Below are positions 1 to 11,800 of a DNA stretch of 64,000 nt, piece by piece. The stretch's first letter is position 1. Each line of letters opens with the position of its first letter. A program made the translations under genes and the position numbers. The notes under the pieces are model-generated. The model did no database searches. It was not told the DNA's origin and saw only the letters and a list, made by a program, of their open reading frames with translations. This DNA is from Stichopus chloronotus (Eukaryota; Echinodermata; Holothuroidea; Aspidochirotida; Stichopodidae): NCBI GenBank assembly GCA_021234535.1, contig CM037838.1:18359009-18423008 (forward strand), read 5' to 3'.

Positions 1-639
1 TCATTTTTGAATAATTGCCTCTTTGACATGATTTTTCTCATATTTCTGAAAATTGGTAATAATGAGAGGGGCTGCAAGTTAAATGAATATTTTGCATGAA
101 CCTCAATGGAAAATAACATTCTTGTAAGTGACTTGCAGTTCTAAAACTATGTTTTAGAATGATGGTAATCCCGGGCTCTCAGTTGGCAACCCTACATGGC
201 TTTCATAGTCTTTTCCTTGGTCTCTTTACTTTCTGGGTGAGGATGCAGGTGGTTTAATGAATATTCATAAGGAAGGACCTAACGACACACAATCCATAAC
301 CTGATATCATGCATTTTGACAAGTCTTAAGACTTGTATCGCCTAACCTTTCCTGATGTCTCTCACCATAATCCAACCTTGTCAGGTATGTCAGGTATGAT
401 ATACACTGCTCGAGACACAACTGTGAAACCTAACAAAACTATGGATTTGGTGCTTACGATAAGTGCATGTGCTTTATACATTACCTTTACCTCATCATTA
501 TGTTTACCTAAGAGGCTGATAACATGATGTAACATGACAAGGCATCTCATTCCATTACATTACGTAAGCGACTACTATTAAACGTTACGTCACATTAGCC
601 TCTATTGACAGCATCAGAAGAACTCTATACACACTACAC

Positions 640-1660
640 ACATGTTTGTTAGGAACATACTTTGTCACATATCACAATGCAAGGTCACACACAAATCTAA
701 CACTTCGCATGAAGCATTAACACAACACACGGTGCTGAATTTCATAACATGCTGGATATTCAAAAGTGAGGAGGCATGTAAGACTTACCCTGGTCTTGAA
801 AAGATATGTTCCCCTTTCGTATTGAGCATTCGCACACTAGGTCAAAATCAACAGCAAACAAAAAACTAACACATAGACATACATTAACACAACACATGGT
901 GCTCAAATTCATAACGTATGCTACTGAATATTCATATATGAGTAGGCATGTAAGACTTACCCCAGTCTTGAAAAGACATGGTTTGCTTTCGTATGAATAT
1001 TCGCTCACAAAACAAATCAAAAAAAGAAAAACACACAGATACATTTGTAAACACAATACATTGTACCCATTTCTAATGGCATTGTTGTATATTCATATCA
1101 AAGCAAACATGTAAGACTAATGAGTCTTGAAAAGACATGTTTTGTTAATGTAATGTTTATTCGCAAGTAAAACAAGTACAATAACAACAAGCTAAATCAA
1201 GCACACATGCATGATGACACCACACGCAGTGCTCAATTTCATTATATCGGTACCGTATGGAAAGTTCAAACAGGCATGTAAGACTGATAAGTCTTGCAAA
1301 GGCATGTTTGTTTATGTAATGACTATTCCCACGTACAAACGATATTAATAAAGAGCAAAATAAAACAGAGACACACAAACACAACACATAATACCCAATA
1401 TACCTATAGACAAATCGTATATTCATACCAAAGCGGGCATGTAAGGCTTACCAGTCTTGAAAAGACATGTTTCGCTTTGGTACTGAGTATTCGCAAATAA
1501 AAAGCAAAAATCAACAACAACAACAACAACAAACGAACAAAATGACACGCACACCTTTACAAAACACGTGGTGCTCAGTTTCACGACTTACTGAATATTC
1601 ATGTAGACACAAAAAGCTGCAAAGTGTGGTAAAAAAATCATTTTGGAGTTGAGTATCCAT
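640..1660. repeat. Tandem repeat of about 165 bp with a hairpin core
   Basis: The core GTCTTGAAAAGAC or a variant starts at 793, 965, 1124, 1291 and 1454 (spacing 159-172 bp), with a decayed sixth unit near 1610. Each unit has a GTGCTCAATTTCAT-like block, GAATATTC, GGCATGTAAGACTTACC, the core, then a CTTTCG-GTATTCGCA block and a CA-rich spacer. Short open frames crossing the array are by-products of the repeat. Confidence 0.85.
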
Positions 1661-1696
1661 GAACATGTCCACAAATGGTGACTTCCAAGAACACCA

Positions 1697-1722
1697 CACA
1701 CACACACACACAACACACATAC
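1697..1722. repeat. CA microsatellite
   Basis: Run of CA dinucleotides followed by further CA-rich sequence to about 1737. Confidence 0.85.
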
Positions 1723-1979
1723 ACGTACGCACATACACGGAGGGTGAGGCCGCTTGTCTTGTTTTGTGTCAATGTGCATTTATCACCAACGAAAACAACA
1801 ACTGAGGTTTCCAGTCGATACGGCTGAGGACGTAATCCTTAGGCGCTGACTGTAAGACTGCCCTACCCCTGAAATAGCATAAAAAGAGGAAAATGGCCAA
1901 CATAGCTTACAAATCACAAAACTGCCTCTGTTGCTGTGGCAAACATGATTCGTGAATGGATAGAGAGATTGAATTAATG

Positions 1980-3180
1980 TCTCAGACATATTATTTGCAT
2001 GTAAGCACCGAAAATGGTCTTGAAAAGACATGCAAAATATACGATACCAAACTCAGAGATGAAAATGGTTTTGCGAACACAAACACAGGGGATGGTCATG
2101 CTTCACAATGTAAGGGACGTGAGTGGTAAATTGGTTGATGATTGCTTTCGGTCGTTTGTTCAATTGTGTCATGCAACAAAAAGAAAAAAAAAAATAAGAA
2201 GAAAATTAAAAAGACAAAAAAACTAATGAAAAAAACATTTAAAAAAAAATGCTTGCCAAGGTCACACCGTATGATCACCGCCTATGTAGCGTTTACATGT
2301 AAGTACCAATAAAGGTCTTGAAAAGACATGTAAACGTACCACATAAGCAGACATAAGAAACACCTTAATACGGTGGTTACCAACGTTATAGGCAAAATGG
2401 CTATACCACTTGACGAACCTAAAAAAACGGTTGTGCACAAATCTCAACAACTATGTTGATCAAGTGGTAAATAACAGTCACCTTCAAGCAAACAAAAAAA
2501 AAAACGTGAGAAAATTAACAAAAAGACAAAAAAAATCTACAGAAAATTTGTAAAAAAAAAATGAATGCCTGAAGTTGACCGCTTATATGCCACAGACATA
2601 AAATGCGCATGTTCAGTTTTGTCCTAATGGTCTTATACACCAAAAAAAAACTGAAATATGTTGCACAAGTAAATGGCGCGGTCTTCAAACACTCTGAAGC
2701 AGGCAGGTGACGTCATCGTTGACACTTGCATAATAGTTGAGTGCTCGGTGAACGGACAATCGCATCAGCCTGTTTATTGTAGTGCAGTTACAGCCTCCAA
2801 ATGTATGATTGTCCTAGATGTAACATTTCCATGTAATTGCCAACAGAGGTATTGAAAAGACATGTGAAGTGTTTTACACAAAGGGAGTACAAGGTTCTGT
2901 ACCTATTGTACGGTGTGATGACGTCATCCCTCATGACAATAACCAGTTGATTTTCATGGTCCGTACTAACTTATGTTGTCCCTTTGAATAACAGAAAGTA
3001 ATGTTCAAAGTTCGAAGGTATTTGCGTGACAGGTGTGTAGGGTTTCCATGTAAGTACCAAGAACGGTCTTGCAAAGACATGTGAAATTACTACAAGGGCT
3101 GAATACCAACGTTTCAGACACTGTGACGTAATCACTGACGGCACATGATTAGTCTCTAGGACCAACAGCTACATCCTGGT
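1980..3180. repeat. Dispersed, longer-spaced copies of the same hairpin core
   Basis: Cores at 2017, 2315, 2849 (GTATTGAAAAGAC) and 3066 (GTCTTGCAAAGAC), with a decayed one near 2630. Each has CATGTAAG-type sequence upstream and ACATGT or similar downstream. Spacing grows to 217-534 bp and the flanking unit sequence differs from the tight array. Confidence 0.75.
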
Positions 3181-3189
3181 ATAAATAAT

Positions 3190-5100
3190 GTGAGTCATTG
3201 AAACAAAATAGACAAAAAAAAAACAAACGAAAGACAAAAAATTACAAAAAAGCCAACCTTCCTATTCCATTGCATCCCAACCTCCCCACCCCCGCCCCCC
3301 CCCCAAAAAAAATAAAACAAAAAAATTAAAAAAAAAACAAAAATCACAAAAAGTATACTTTTAAGATTGTTGTAGTAATTAAGATTCCCGGCACTGGTGT
3401 TATGACTTTGCATAATTGCTTTAGATTCCTCTTTTTCTTTTATCTTTTATCCCTCCAAAATTTCTCAACCTCTCTCTTTCAAAGATCTTTCGAAACTCTC
3501 TCTCTCTCTCTCTCTTTCTGAAGCTGACATCTTATGGTCTCACTTACCCGCTGATCGCTGACATTCGATCCTTCCTCCCGACTCAACCGAAATTATCGAA
3601 ATCATCCGATCATTGTAAAATAATCGACAAAAAAAAAAACCAAGAAATGACTGAAGTAAATTCTAATATACATCGAGTGAACTGAGAGCGCATAACTATA
3701 TAATATCTTGTAATAATCATATTTTTAATTGAGTGTTGTTTGATTATGAGAAATATCAATGCTTCTTCCTCCCGTGGTAATTAACGACGAAGGTTGTGGT
3801 CTGGCCCTTAGCGATATCAAATTTCTAGGGGGGGGCAAAATACTAACATAACGTTCATTTTCTTCACCACCAAAATTTTAGGGAGATGGATATTTTTAGA
3901 GTTTCGACCGTCGTCTCGCCCCCCCCCCCACCTCCCGTATATACTGACCTGGTTGTACCGAGGGGTTAGCTAGTTCTGTTTCGCCATATCGGCACTGAAA
4001 TACTTATCGATTAGAGAAAATCAGGTACGAATGGAATCTACAAATCACTTGACCAACGCTCTCCCGCATCATGTGTTTGTCTTTGATGATTGATAGTGCG
4101 GACGCCGATGGATCCCCTTCTTGTTGGACGGGTCTAAAGGAACTGGCTTCCCCCCCCCCCCCCTCCACCCCGCCAATGACTACTCCTGCTCATGGTCTCG
4201 CACTATATTTCTTTCCTCATTTTAATTTGTTCCTCTTTGCTTTCCTCATTTTAAAGTTTTGGTTACATGTGGTAACAGTGACGACACGGGTCTGTTGCGC
4301 CACCCCCCCCCCCCCTTCCTCCTTCTTTGGATAGGACACTGGCAGTAAGAAAAAAGTTAAGCCTCTCTCCCATGCAGTCTAGCCTGGCGCCTTAGAAAAA
4401 AATCTCTATAGTGCTCTTTGAAGCTGTAGGCATTACCAATAAGTTTGTGCTAATGTGTCCTCGTCGGACCAAAAGACACATTGGATAAGTCCCAATATTT
4501 CCTGACCATATACTGTCGGCAAATTTTCTCAAAAGACGAAATACCAATATCAATAACAAACTATTGCATGTACACAATTTGCTCGCATTGAAAACCATAT
4601 CTTTTAATGATATGGATTTAAGACACCACGTCCGCAAATTTGTTTCTAACATTTACACTTTTTAACCCTTCGATGCATCTTATTTCTACCTTTATGATGC
4701 AAACTTCATATGATAACTATTAATTTTAAAATGATCAGTCTTCCATACAGTCTATTAATGATCTGTTCCTCGCAGTCTTGTCGGATTTTTTTTTTTTAAT
4801 TCGAGAAACCCTTAGACGTGAAAGTTCAGATACCAGCTAACTAGTTCACAAGCCTGCTTTGCATATTGACCTATGATCTATAACAATATCATTTTAAAGG
4901 AAAAGAGGCTAACGTGGTTTCACGTAAGTAGGATTCACATACATTGCGGCTTTATGATGGTTAAGTGCAAATACCAAAGAGTATCCTTTGAGCTGTTGTA
5001 CCAAAAACATGCAAAATGCTTATTTCTTACATATTTTTTTTTTTTACAAATTCAGCATTCAGGATCTTTTAGCTCTCAATTCCGAATTTGTTGTTTCGTC
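3190..5100. other. Gene-free stretch with homopolymer runs
   Basis: Holds long A, C and G runs (near 3296, 3829, 3920, 4150 and 4303) and AT-rich sequence. No reading frame has convincing coding character. Confidence 0.6.
3494..3518. repeat. CT microsatellite
   Basis: Near-perfect run of CT dinucleotides. Confidence 0.85.
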
Positions 5101-5148
5101 AAATTGAGGTAAATATCTTCCGCAACTTACTGTTTGTTCCTCTTTCAG

Positions 5149-5340
5149 GATGCATACCACAGACGGCAATATCAGTTCGTGCATGGGCAGAATAGTAATA
5201 AGATATCAACAGTCCACTATTCCATGGCTTATGACCCTGGATTGTATATCGTGAGTCAACGTCGGAACTCCCTTTCAGATCATCACTTAATTGAAACAAT
5301 TGGTTCATTGGGAGTGGTGCCAACAACTAGCAATATCTGA
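5149..5340 (+). CDS. Possible terminal exon of an unidentified gene
   Basis: A strong acceptor (TTCCTCTTTCAG) opens a 63-codon frame beginning DAYHRRQYQFVHGQ and running through YDPGLYIVSQRRNSLSDHHL to TGA. Composition looks like protein, not low-complexity DNA, and an AATAAA follows at 5519. I cannot identify the family or find upstream exons in the window; the rest of the gene would lie to the left. It could also be chance. Confidence 0.35.
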   Translation, partial: DAYHRRQYQFVHGQNSNKISTVHYSMAYDPGLYIVSQRRNSLSDHHLIETIGSLGVVPTTSNI

Positions 5341-5518
5341 ATAGAAACCGGTCTTCTTAGAGCGGATTTATCAAATTTGCTAAAACAAAAAGGCTCAAAT
5401 GTTGGCTGTCAAGTTTGTGTCTCCCCAAGGTTTGGAAAGCTCGTGTTTATGACTAACTCCAAAAGCTTATCTAAAGTCTGGCCTTACAATCACCTGTAAG
5501 CTGTTATCATTTAGGGAC

Positions 5519-5524
5519 AATAAA
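5519..5524 (+). terminator. Polyadenylation signal AATAAA after the possible terminal exon
   Basis: AATAAA about 180 bp downstream of the TGA at 5340, with a GT-containing stretch after it. Its value depends on whether the exon at 5149-5340 is real. Confidence 0.3.
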
Positions 5525-5529
5525 GTGAG

Positions 5530-8010
5530 GTCAAACATTCTTTGATGATACCAGATTTTAAGGTAGGATGTTCAGTGATTAAGTTACAAAAATTCCTGTA
5601 CATTTCTTGCCCAAATCACTCACCCATTATTCCCCAGACTGAAATCGAGAAGATACATTAAAATTTACCACAAGTTCATTAACATTCTCCCCTAAAACCT
5701 CCAGTTATTGACAGAGTTATATTTTTATCTTTTTTTTCTAAGCTAGGAAATCAAGTATCAACTTCGAGTATACGTGCATTGTATGTATAGGACTCTCCGG
5801 TAAGTGGAAGATGACTAAGAGCCGTTGCATTCAAATGGTCATGTCAAGTGCATATCTGAAAATTTTGAACTTATAAGAAAACAGTAGTAATTATTGCAAA
5901 GTTCATACACCCTAAAACAGGTGGGGAAACTTTTCAAAGGGTTGGTCACCTATGCCTCCTGCTAAACTGTTTGTGAACTATCCAGATTGATCAAACAATT
6001 ACCCTAGTTGACTTTGAAAACTTGATTCCGATTTTGTTTTTTACTCACTAGAGTGTGGCATATGTACCTAACCTTGTTTAGATTGTATATGTTTTCCGCA
6101 ATTCCCTCCACCCTTCACTTTTTTTTCTTATCCTTCATGACGTAAATTCAGTATCCCTCTCTACGTATCTTTGAGTGAAATAAAAGCGTGTGTTATTAAC
6201 TGTTGAGTACAGAATGAAATGTTTTCATTTCTGTTAAATGTTAATCTCTTTGTTAGACAAGCGCACGGTGCTGGAAGTTTGTGTGTACACAAAACGCTAA
6301 AAGTGCTCTAATGCTTTTATTTGCTATCCAACGTCAATTCCATCATCTGTTAGAATGTCTTCATGTACATTACAATAGTTTGTCTCTTTGGGTGTGATTA
6401 GGGGGATGGGAGGGGTTCATATTCCACCTCCCTGGTGTGACTGTTGTTACCGTCTATCGTATTTTCAGCTGAATACATTATCCTGTCAGATGATGACGTC
6501 AGTTAATGAAGCGTCCCTGTGATTGGCCAACGCCGTATCCTCTTTTGTAAACGATTCATTGATTGGTGACTGACATTCTGTAACCGTATGCTTTCAAGTA
6601 TGTTTATTGCCCTCAAAGTGTTAAAAAGAGCAGACATTTACACTTTTATACGAGCCAATTGCAAGCTGTGAGAGTCCAAGTGTGATCACAGGCTGATCCA
6701 GTGGGAGGGGCCAAACTGACGGTACAGTGATATGAAAGAGAGGTATAAGGGGTGAAATTCCAGGAGGGAAGGGGTACCCCTCCCTTTTTACAAAAAATCT
6801 ATAATTAAATGTCCTTGGAGAGTGGCGTCGTGATTGCAAATTTACATGCTAGAAAGCCTAGAATGGTGGGAAGACTTTACCTGAGCGGACTACCATCATT
6901 AGTTGGCGCAGAGCATACCGTAAATGTTTGATAAAAAAATATCTTCTAGATCGGATCGCCTTCCCTGGCTTTGCAAGGCTCCTTCCTACTCCTGCGACGA
7001 ACGTCCAACTTCGGCCTGACCGCTGTTTCCCTCAAATTCGATTAAGTGCAACAAAAGCATACAATTTGGAAGATAATTTTCGTCTTCAAGTCAGTATAGT
7101 TTATTCCGTAAGTACGTAGTGAATTCTCTGGCAAAAATGGAACCATCCTTTTTTAAATGCACCGATACCCCTTCGATCCAGTGTAATACTAGATCGAAAA
7201 TTATAGACTAAAGAAAACAAAGTAGACTCAGATAGAGATGTTTAACAGATATTTTCTTAAGCTATAGCAATTGCTACAAACAAATACAAAATATTTGAAA
7301 CTGAAACAACAGAACGTGAATATGCCTTGAAAGGTTAAGTAGGCCTACAGCTGTACTTTGTTAATCTTACAGTGTGACGTTGACAGTCCTTGATAATTTA
7401 AAATCGTCGTTTTGATGTAAACACACAAATGACTGACCTGGTATTTGATATCTACCACAGTACAAAAATCTTTGTTGGTAAATTAAACAAATTTGTCTTA
7501 TAGCTGGGAATCCGTAAGTCCTTAAATCTTGCCTCTGATTTTTACTATAACAACTTGAATCAACCCAGTGCGTCGAAAACACGGTGCTGCAAGTTCTTGT
7601 CAAATAAATTCGTAATAGTCTTTTTGGCATGACTTTCAACGTATTCACACTGTTTTGACATTAACAAAGCAACCCCTCTTTCAATTAGAAGCGTATGAAA
7701 CTGTCAGTGTAACTTGAATTATCCGTTGTCAATCGGTTTCTCCTAGCTGTGATATTAAACTTCTTGAAATTTGAAGTAAACCTTAGTAACTCTGATATAT
7801 ATTAAAGTATCACTAATCTTTTAAAAACAGAAAACCATTAAACTTGGGTTGCTGTACATTAAAACAGAGTACTTGAATCTTAGCTCTCATCTCCCTCATT
7901 TGGGGTGTGGCTAATCTGAGCCTATACTATATCTAAAGACCATAACGAACTTTTTTAACTTTGACACTTTTTCGCTATGTTTGATTGATCAGCACATCGG
8001 CTGCATCCGT
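5530..8010. other. Gene-free stretch between the possible terminal exon and the acidic-protein gene
   Basis: Mostly AT-rich unique-looking sequence. Short open frames at 6621-6839, 6928-7119 and 7367-7648 lack any recognisable motif. It includes the 3' flank of the minus-strand acidic gene, where I see no canonical polyadenylation signal. Confidence 0.55.
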
Positions 8011-8017
8011 TCACTGT

Positions 8018-8851
8018 TTACTTGCGCATTGCTTCCTCTCTTTTCTCCATGAGAGATTCAGCAAGTAGAGAGAGCAACCTCTTCTTCATCACCAACCTCT
8101 TATTTACGAAAACAGGAGGCAGGTCGTTACTCTCTTCATTCCCATCATTATCCACATTTTCAGGTATTTCTTCATCGACATCGTCACTACTAATGAGATC
8201 CCAGATGGCTCCGAATATGTTGCCCTCTTCTTCTTCTTCCTCCACCTCCTCTTCTTCCTCTTCCTCTTCTTTGTTCTCTTGACTCTCTAACATGTCCAGG
8301 AGAGCTTGTAAATCCTCATCGAGTGTAGGCTCTTCCGTTGAAGCAGCCATTTCGACTGCAGCAGGTGTGGAGACCTTGGGAGTTGTAGAATTACTCTCTT
8401 GGTTTTCCTCTGCGATCAGTTCAAAGAAAGCCTCCAAAGCGGCATCCACGTCAAACTCTTCCGTAGAGGAAACGGGTGACGTCACAGTGGTCGTCTCTGC
8501 CGAATTCGTCGTCCGTAAATCGTCGTCGTCGTCGTCATCGTCGCTAAAGAGGTCGTCAAAGAGAAGACTCCACCAGTCGGTCGTCGTCGGCACTTGCGTG
8601 GTCGCCTCGTCTTCCGGGAAGAGTTCGTCTATCAGAAGTTGCCAAAAGTCGACAGTGGTAGGTACTGGTGGTCTAGGGGTGGTGACGGAATCAAACCCGG
8701 GCCAGTTCGGCCAGTCGGTCAAATCGGAATCATCCCCCATTTCGTTGGATAGTGCCGACAGAGCGTTGAGATAATCGAGGATCTCGTTGTTGGAGCTGCT
8801 CGGTTTGACGCAGTAGTTGAATACGTAATTGATCACCAGGTCACGTTTGTC
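8018..8851 (-). CDS. Acidic secreted protein, terminal exon 3
   Basis: 277 codons plus TAA. The acceptor ATTACAG precedes GACAAACGT. Like exon 2, it opens with Asp-Lys directly at the splice site. It holds the repeated acidic aromatic helices, poly-Asp, poly-Glu and the basic C-terminus. Long open frames on the opposite strand here are shadows of the trinucleotide runs. Confidence 0.8.
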   Translation of the reverse strand, partial: DKRDLVINYVFNYCVKPSSSNNEILDYLNALSALSNEMGDDSDLTDWPNWPGFDSVTTPRPPVPTTVDFWQLLIDELFPEDEATTQVPTTTDWWSLLFDDLFSDDDDDDDDLRTTNSAETTTVTSPVSSTEEFDVDAALEAFFELIAEENQESNSTTPKVSTPAAVEMAASTEEPTLDEDLQALLDMLESQENKEEEEEEEEVEEEEEEGNIFGAIWDLISSDDVDEEIPENVDNDGNEESNDLPPVFVNKRLVMKKRLLSLLAESLMEKREEAMRK

Positions 8852-11800
8852 CTGTAATAGTGGGAGACATGAGAAACGATGAATCGTAAATTGACAATTA
8901 TTCGGTGCATTACTGCGCACCTTTGAGAACTTTGGGGCGGGACGCACAGGCTGCAAATCCGCCCACTATTATCCTTCTCTATAGATGCTATCTGTACTGC
9001 AGAAAAAAAAATCATGTTGCATCCGGGGAATTTGTAACGAATTAAGACAATAGAATTGTATGAATTAAGTAGTAGAATGCCAATATAAAATTGCTCATGT
9101 CGGGCATATGTAGTGAGTGCATGATCTGACAAATTGTTAGTGATCAGAAACTTTTATACTGATATTCTTACAAACTTTACCCCCTTCGCCCATTTTTGTT
9201 TATCCTCTAAGGGTGTTTGGGGCCCCATGATGCCTTCCCCTATGTCGCATTTGACCACCCCTGAATTAATAATAAAACAATCTCAACTTACACTGTGGAG
9301 TAAAAGTAAGTCCTGAATTAGCTTAAGTTGGCAGCTGGGAGGCAAAATTAAATGTTCATCACTTCTTAAAGGCTGCAATGCATCACCTGCAGACAGTTTC
9401 AATTCTCCCAACCACCTACCTCTAGTCCCTCCCTCAGCCTGTCTTACATTCCTCCACATGTGTAATCAAAACAATGGAACCCTGTGTACGCTGTGTAATA
9501 CGAGCTGCTCTGCATCTTTCGAATTTGCTGGCAATCTAAGAGTACTGTGACTTAGAACCAATTGAGAATTTTCCTTTCAGGGAGGTAAAAATATAGCTTA
9601 GGTTGGTGCAATACAACCTTTAATAATCCGTTCAATCTCCCACAAACAAACAGGGTTTTGCGAGGTAAAAGTCGTATCAACTTTAACTCACCATGGCATT
9701 ATTTCACAATATCAACTCTGTGTGTGACCATTACCCTTACTGATATATTGTTATGGCTTCCTGTAAGTTTTGTCATTATTTGACAAAGCTTGTACTCACC
9801 ACTGCCTCGGATCCAGCTTGAAGGTAAGTCACTGCGTCGGAACACAACTGGTTATGAGACACAATTCCACCGTCTTGGCTGTCAATTTCTTCATCTAATT
9901 TCAAGGAAGGCCCCTCGGTGATCACAATTTGTTGCATGGTCGACTCTTTGAGGCTTTTCAACTGTTTCCGAACATTCACTAGCGACAACATCTCTCGCAC
10001 GGCCTTGTCCTGGAAGGAGAAAAAAGACACAGCTTTATTGAGAAGATGGTAAAAGGGAACATTGAATATTAAATTCTTGTCTATTATATGTAAGCGTTAT
10101 CTATGGTATCGTCACTGCATGTAACATAAAACCGTGCATTGGGCGTGGATGTTCCCGTCACTTTCTAGGTGGTAACATCTCCAATAAGTCCCTCCTCCAA
10201 AAATTAAAAAAAAATGAAATGTCAAACTGTGATGAATGGTTAAAATATAGAATATTGAAAACATAAATAATATAAGAGATACATATTGGCAAGGGACACA
10301 TGTATTTCAATACAGAAATGCCCACAAAAAATCACCATTTACCACGGAGACACCCATCAAATTCTTTTTTTTTTTTTTAAGGGACCTCCCTCTACCCCTT
10401 GACGTAGGAAATTTGGAAGGGGAAAGTCCCCCCTCACACACCTTTGGAGACAGATCAATGCCCTTGCATCAAACAATAAGTGTTGGTACCCTTTCTATAG
10501 AACTTAAGTTTTTTTGTTTCTTCTATATACCACCGGTTTATCACAAAATCAATACTGCATATAACTTAAATTCATCGACGAACATGTTGCTATCCGACAT
10601 TATAATTACAATCTCAATTTTGTGTATTTACTAATTATTTTTATTATGATTTTAACTATTTTTAAAACTAAAAATTAGAGGAAGATTTGAACGCAAGAAC
10701 AGTCAACGTAAGAATGGCAAAATTATACAAGTAGTGGCCTAACCAGACATTTTTTATTCTTATCTGGGAGGTTTACAGGGGTAGCAAAGGGTTGAAGAGA
10801 TGGTTGGCAAGCAGTAAACCCAGCGCCGCAATCGGTTGGCGGCTAGCATATGGAGAAAATGTTTAGATAAAAACGACTATCAGATTGCCAGAAATGGCAC
10901 TCCCCAATCTCTGGGGTTTCATCTAAGTTTCATTTAAGTTTCATCTAACAATTTTGATGTTTTAGAACACAGTTTCGGAAATTTCCACCTCCACTGCGAT
11001 ATGGGGAAGGATAAGATAATTTCATAGGTTTAAAATTCATCAATGGATATCATCATGTAATCATCATTTATGCTGCATGCCAAAAGGGAGCCAGCTTTGG
11101 TTTTAGTGAATGTCATAGATTCCGCTCCTAAAGTAATCCCATGCCCTGCATCGTTGTCAATTGTATTGTTGATGTGAAGTTATGTGCCATCCTTTTGTAT
11201 TGTTTCTATTTTGTATACAGCTGTTGATTTAGTTTTTGTTAGTGTAGACGTGCAATAGTGGAATACATTCAGCCGTCACTTGGCCAGTAACACTCTTCGG
11301 ATAAGTTTGTACTGTCTTTGCATTCGTTTTATGTTCAAGTCCAGGAAAAGATGCGTTTTAGTTTAGACTTTCTTGGACAGTGTATGTTGGTCGTAAAGAT
11401 TCACGTTCACCACTACATCACTGTGTTTCACGTCCGTCACGTAATTTGATGGTCAGTATGTGGCTGCATTGTACCTGTGACCATACTAAACCGTTTAAAC
11501 TGTGCATGATCTAACTTATTTAATTCATCGTTTACATGTCAACGAAGCCCATGCATCTCCTCATAATTTCATGGTTCATTGTTTTTGGGGTTTTTTTTTC
11601 AATAATAAAATGTTTTGCTTTTACCGAATCAGAATCAAGAATTGCTATTTACATATCTATTTTTACTGCTAGTGGCAAATGTAAATCCTTTAAGGATATG
11701 CTAATGAGTTCAAAACCACCCAATCACAAAACCCAATAGAGAATACTACTGGAGTGGGATACTTTAAATGTAACCGCACGCGGTGCGATCTTTGTATTAA

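Noticed and set aside
642..1652. Several overlapping open frames of 60-100 codons on both strands
   Set aside because: All fall within the tandem repeat of about 165 bp and recur with its period; there is no motif or splice context.
4392..4652. 86-codon minus-strand frame
   Set aside because: No family motif, no splice sites at sensible places, and frames of this length are expected in AT-rich DNA.
8022..8774. Long plus-strand open frames rich in Ser opposite the acidic-protein exon
   Set aside because: They are the antisense of GAA/GAC codon runs. The minus-strand frame has a signal peptide, clean splice sites and matching phases.
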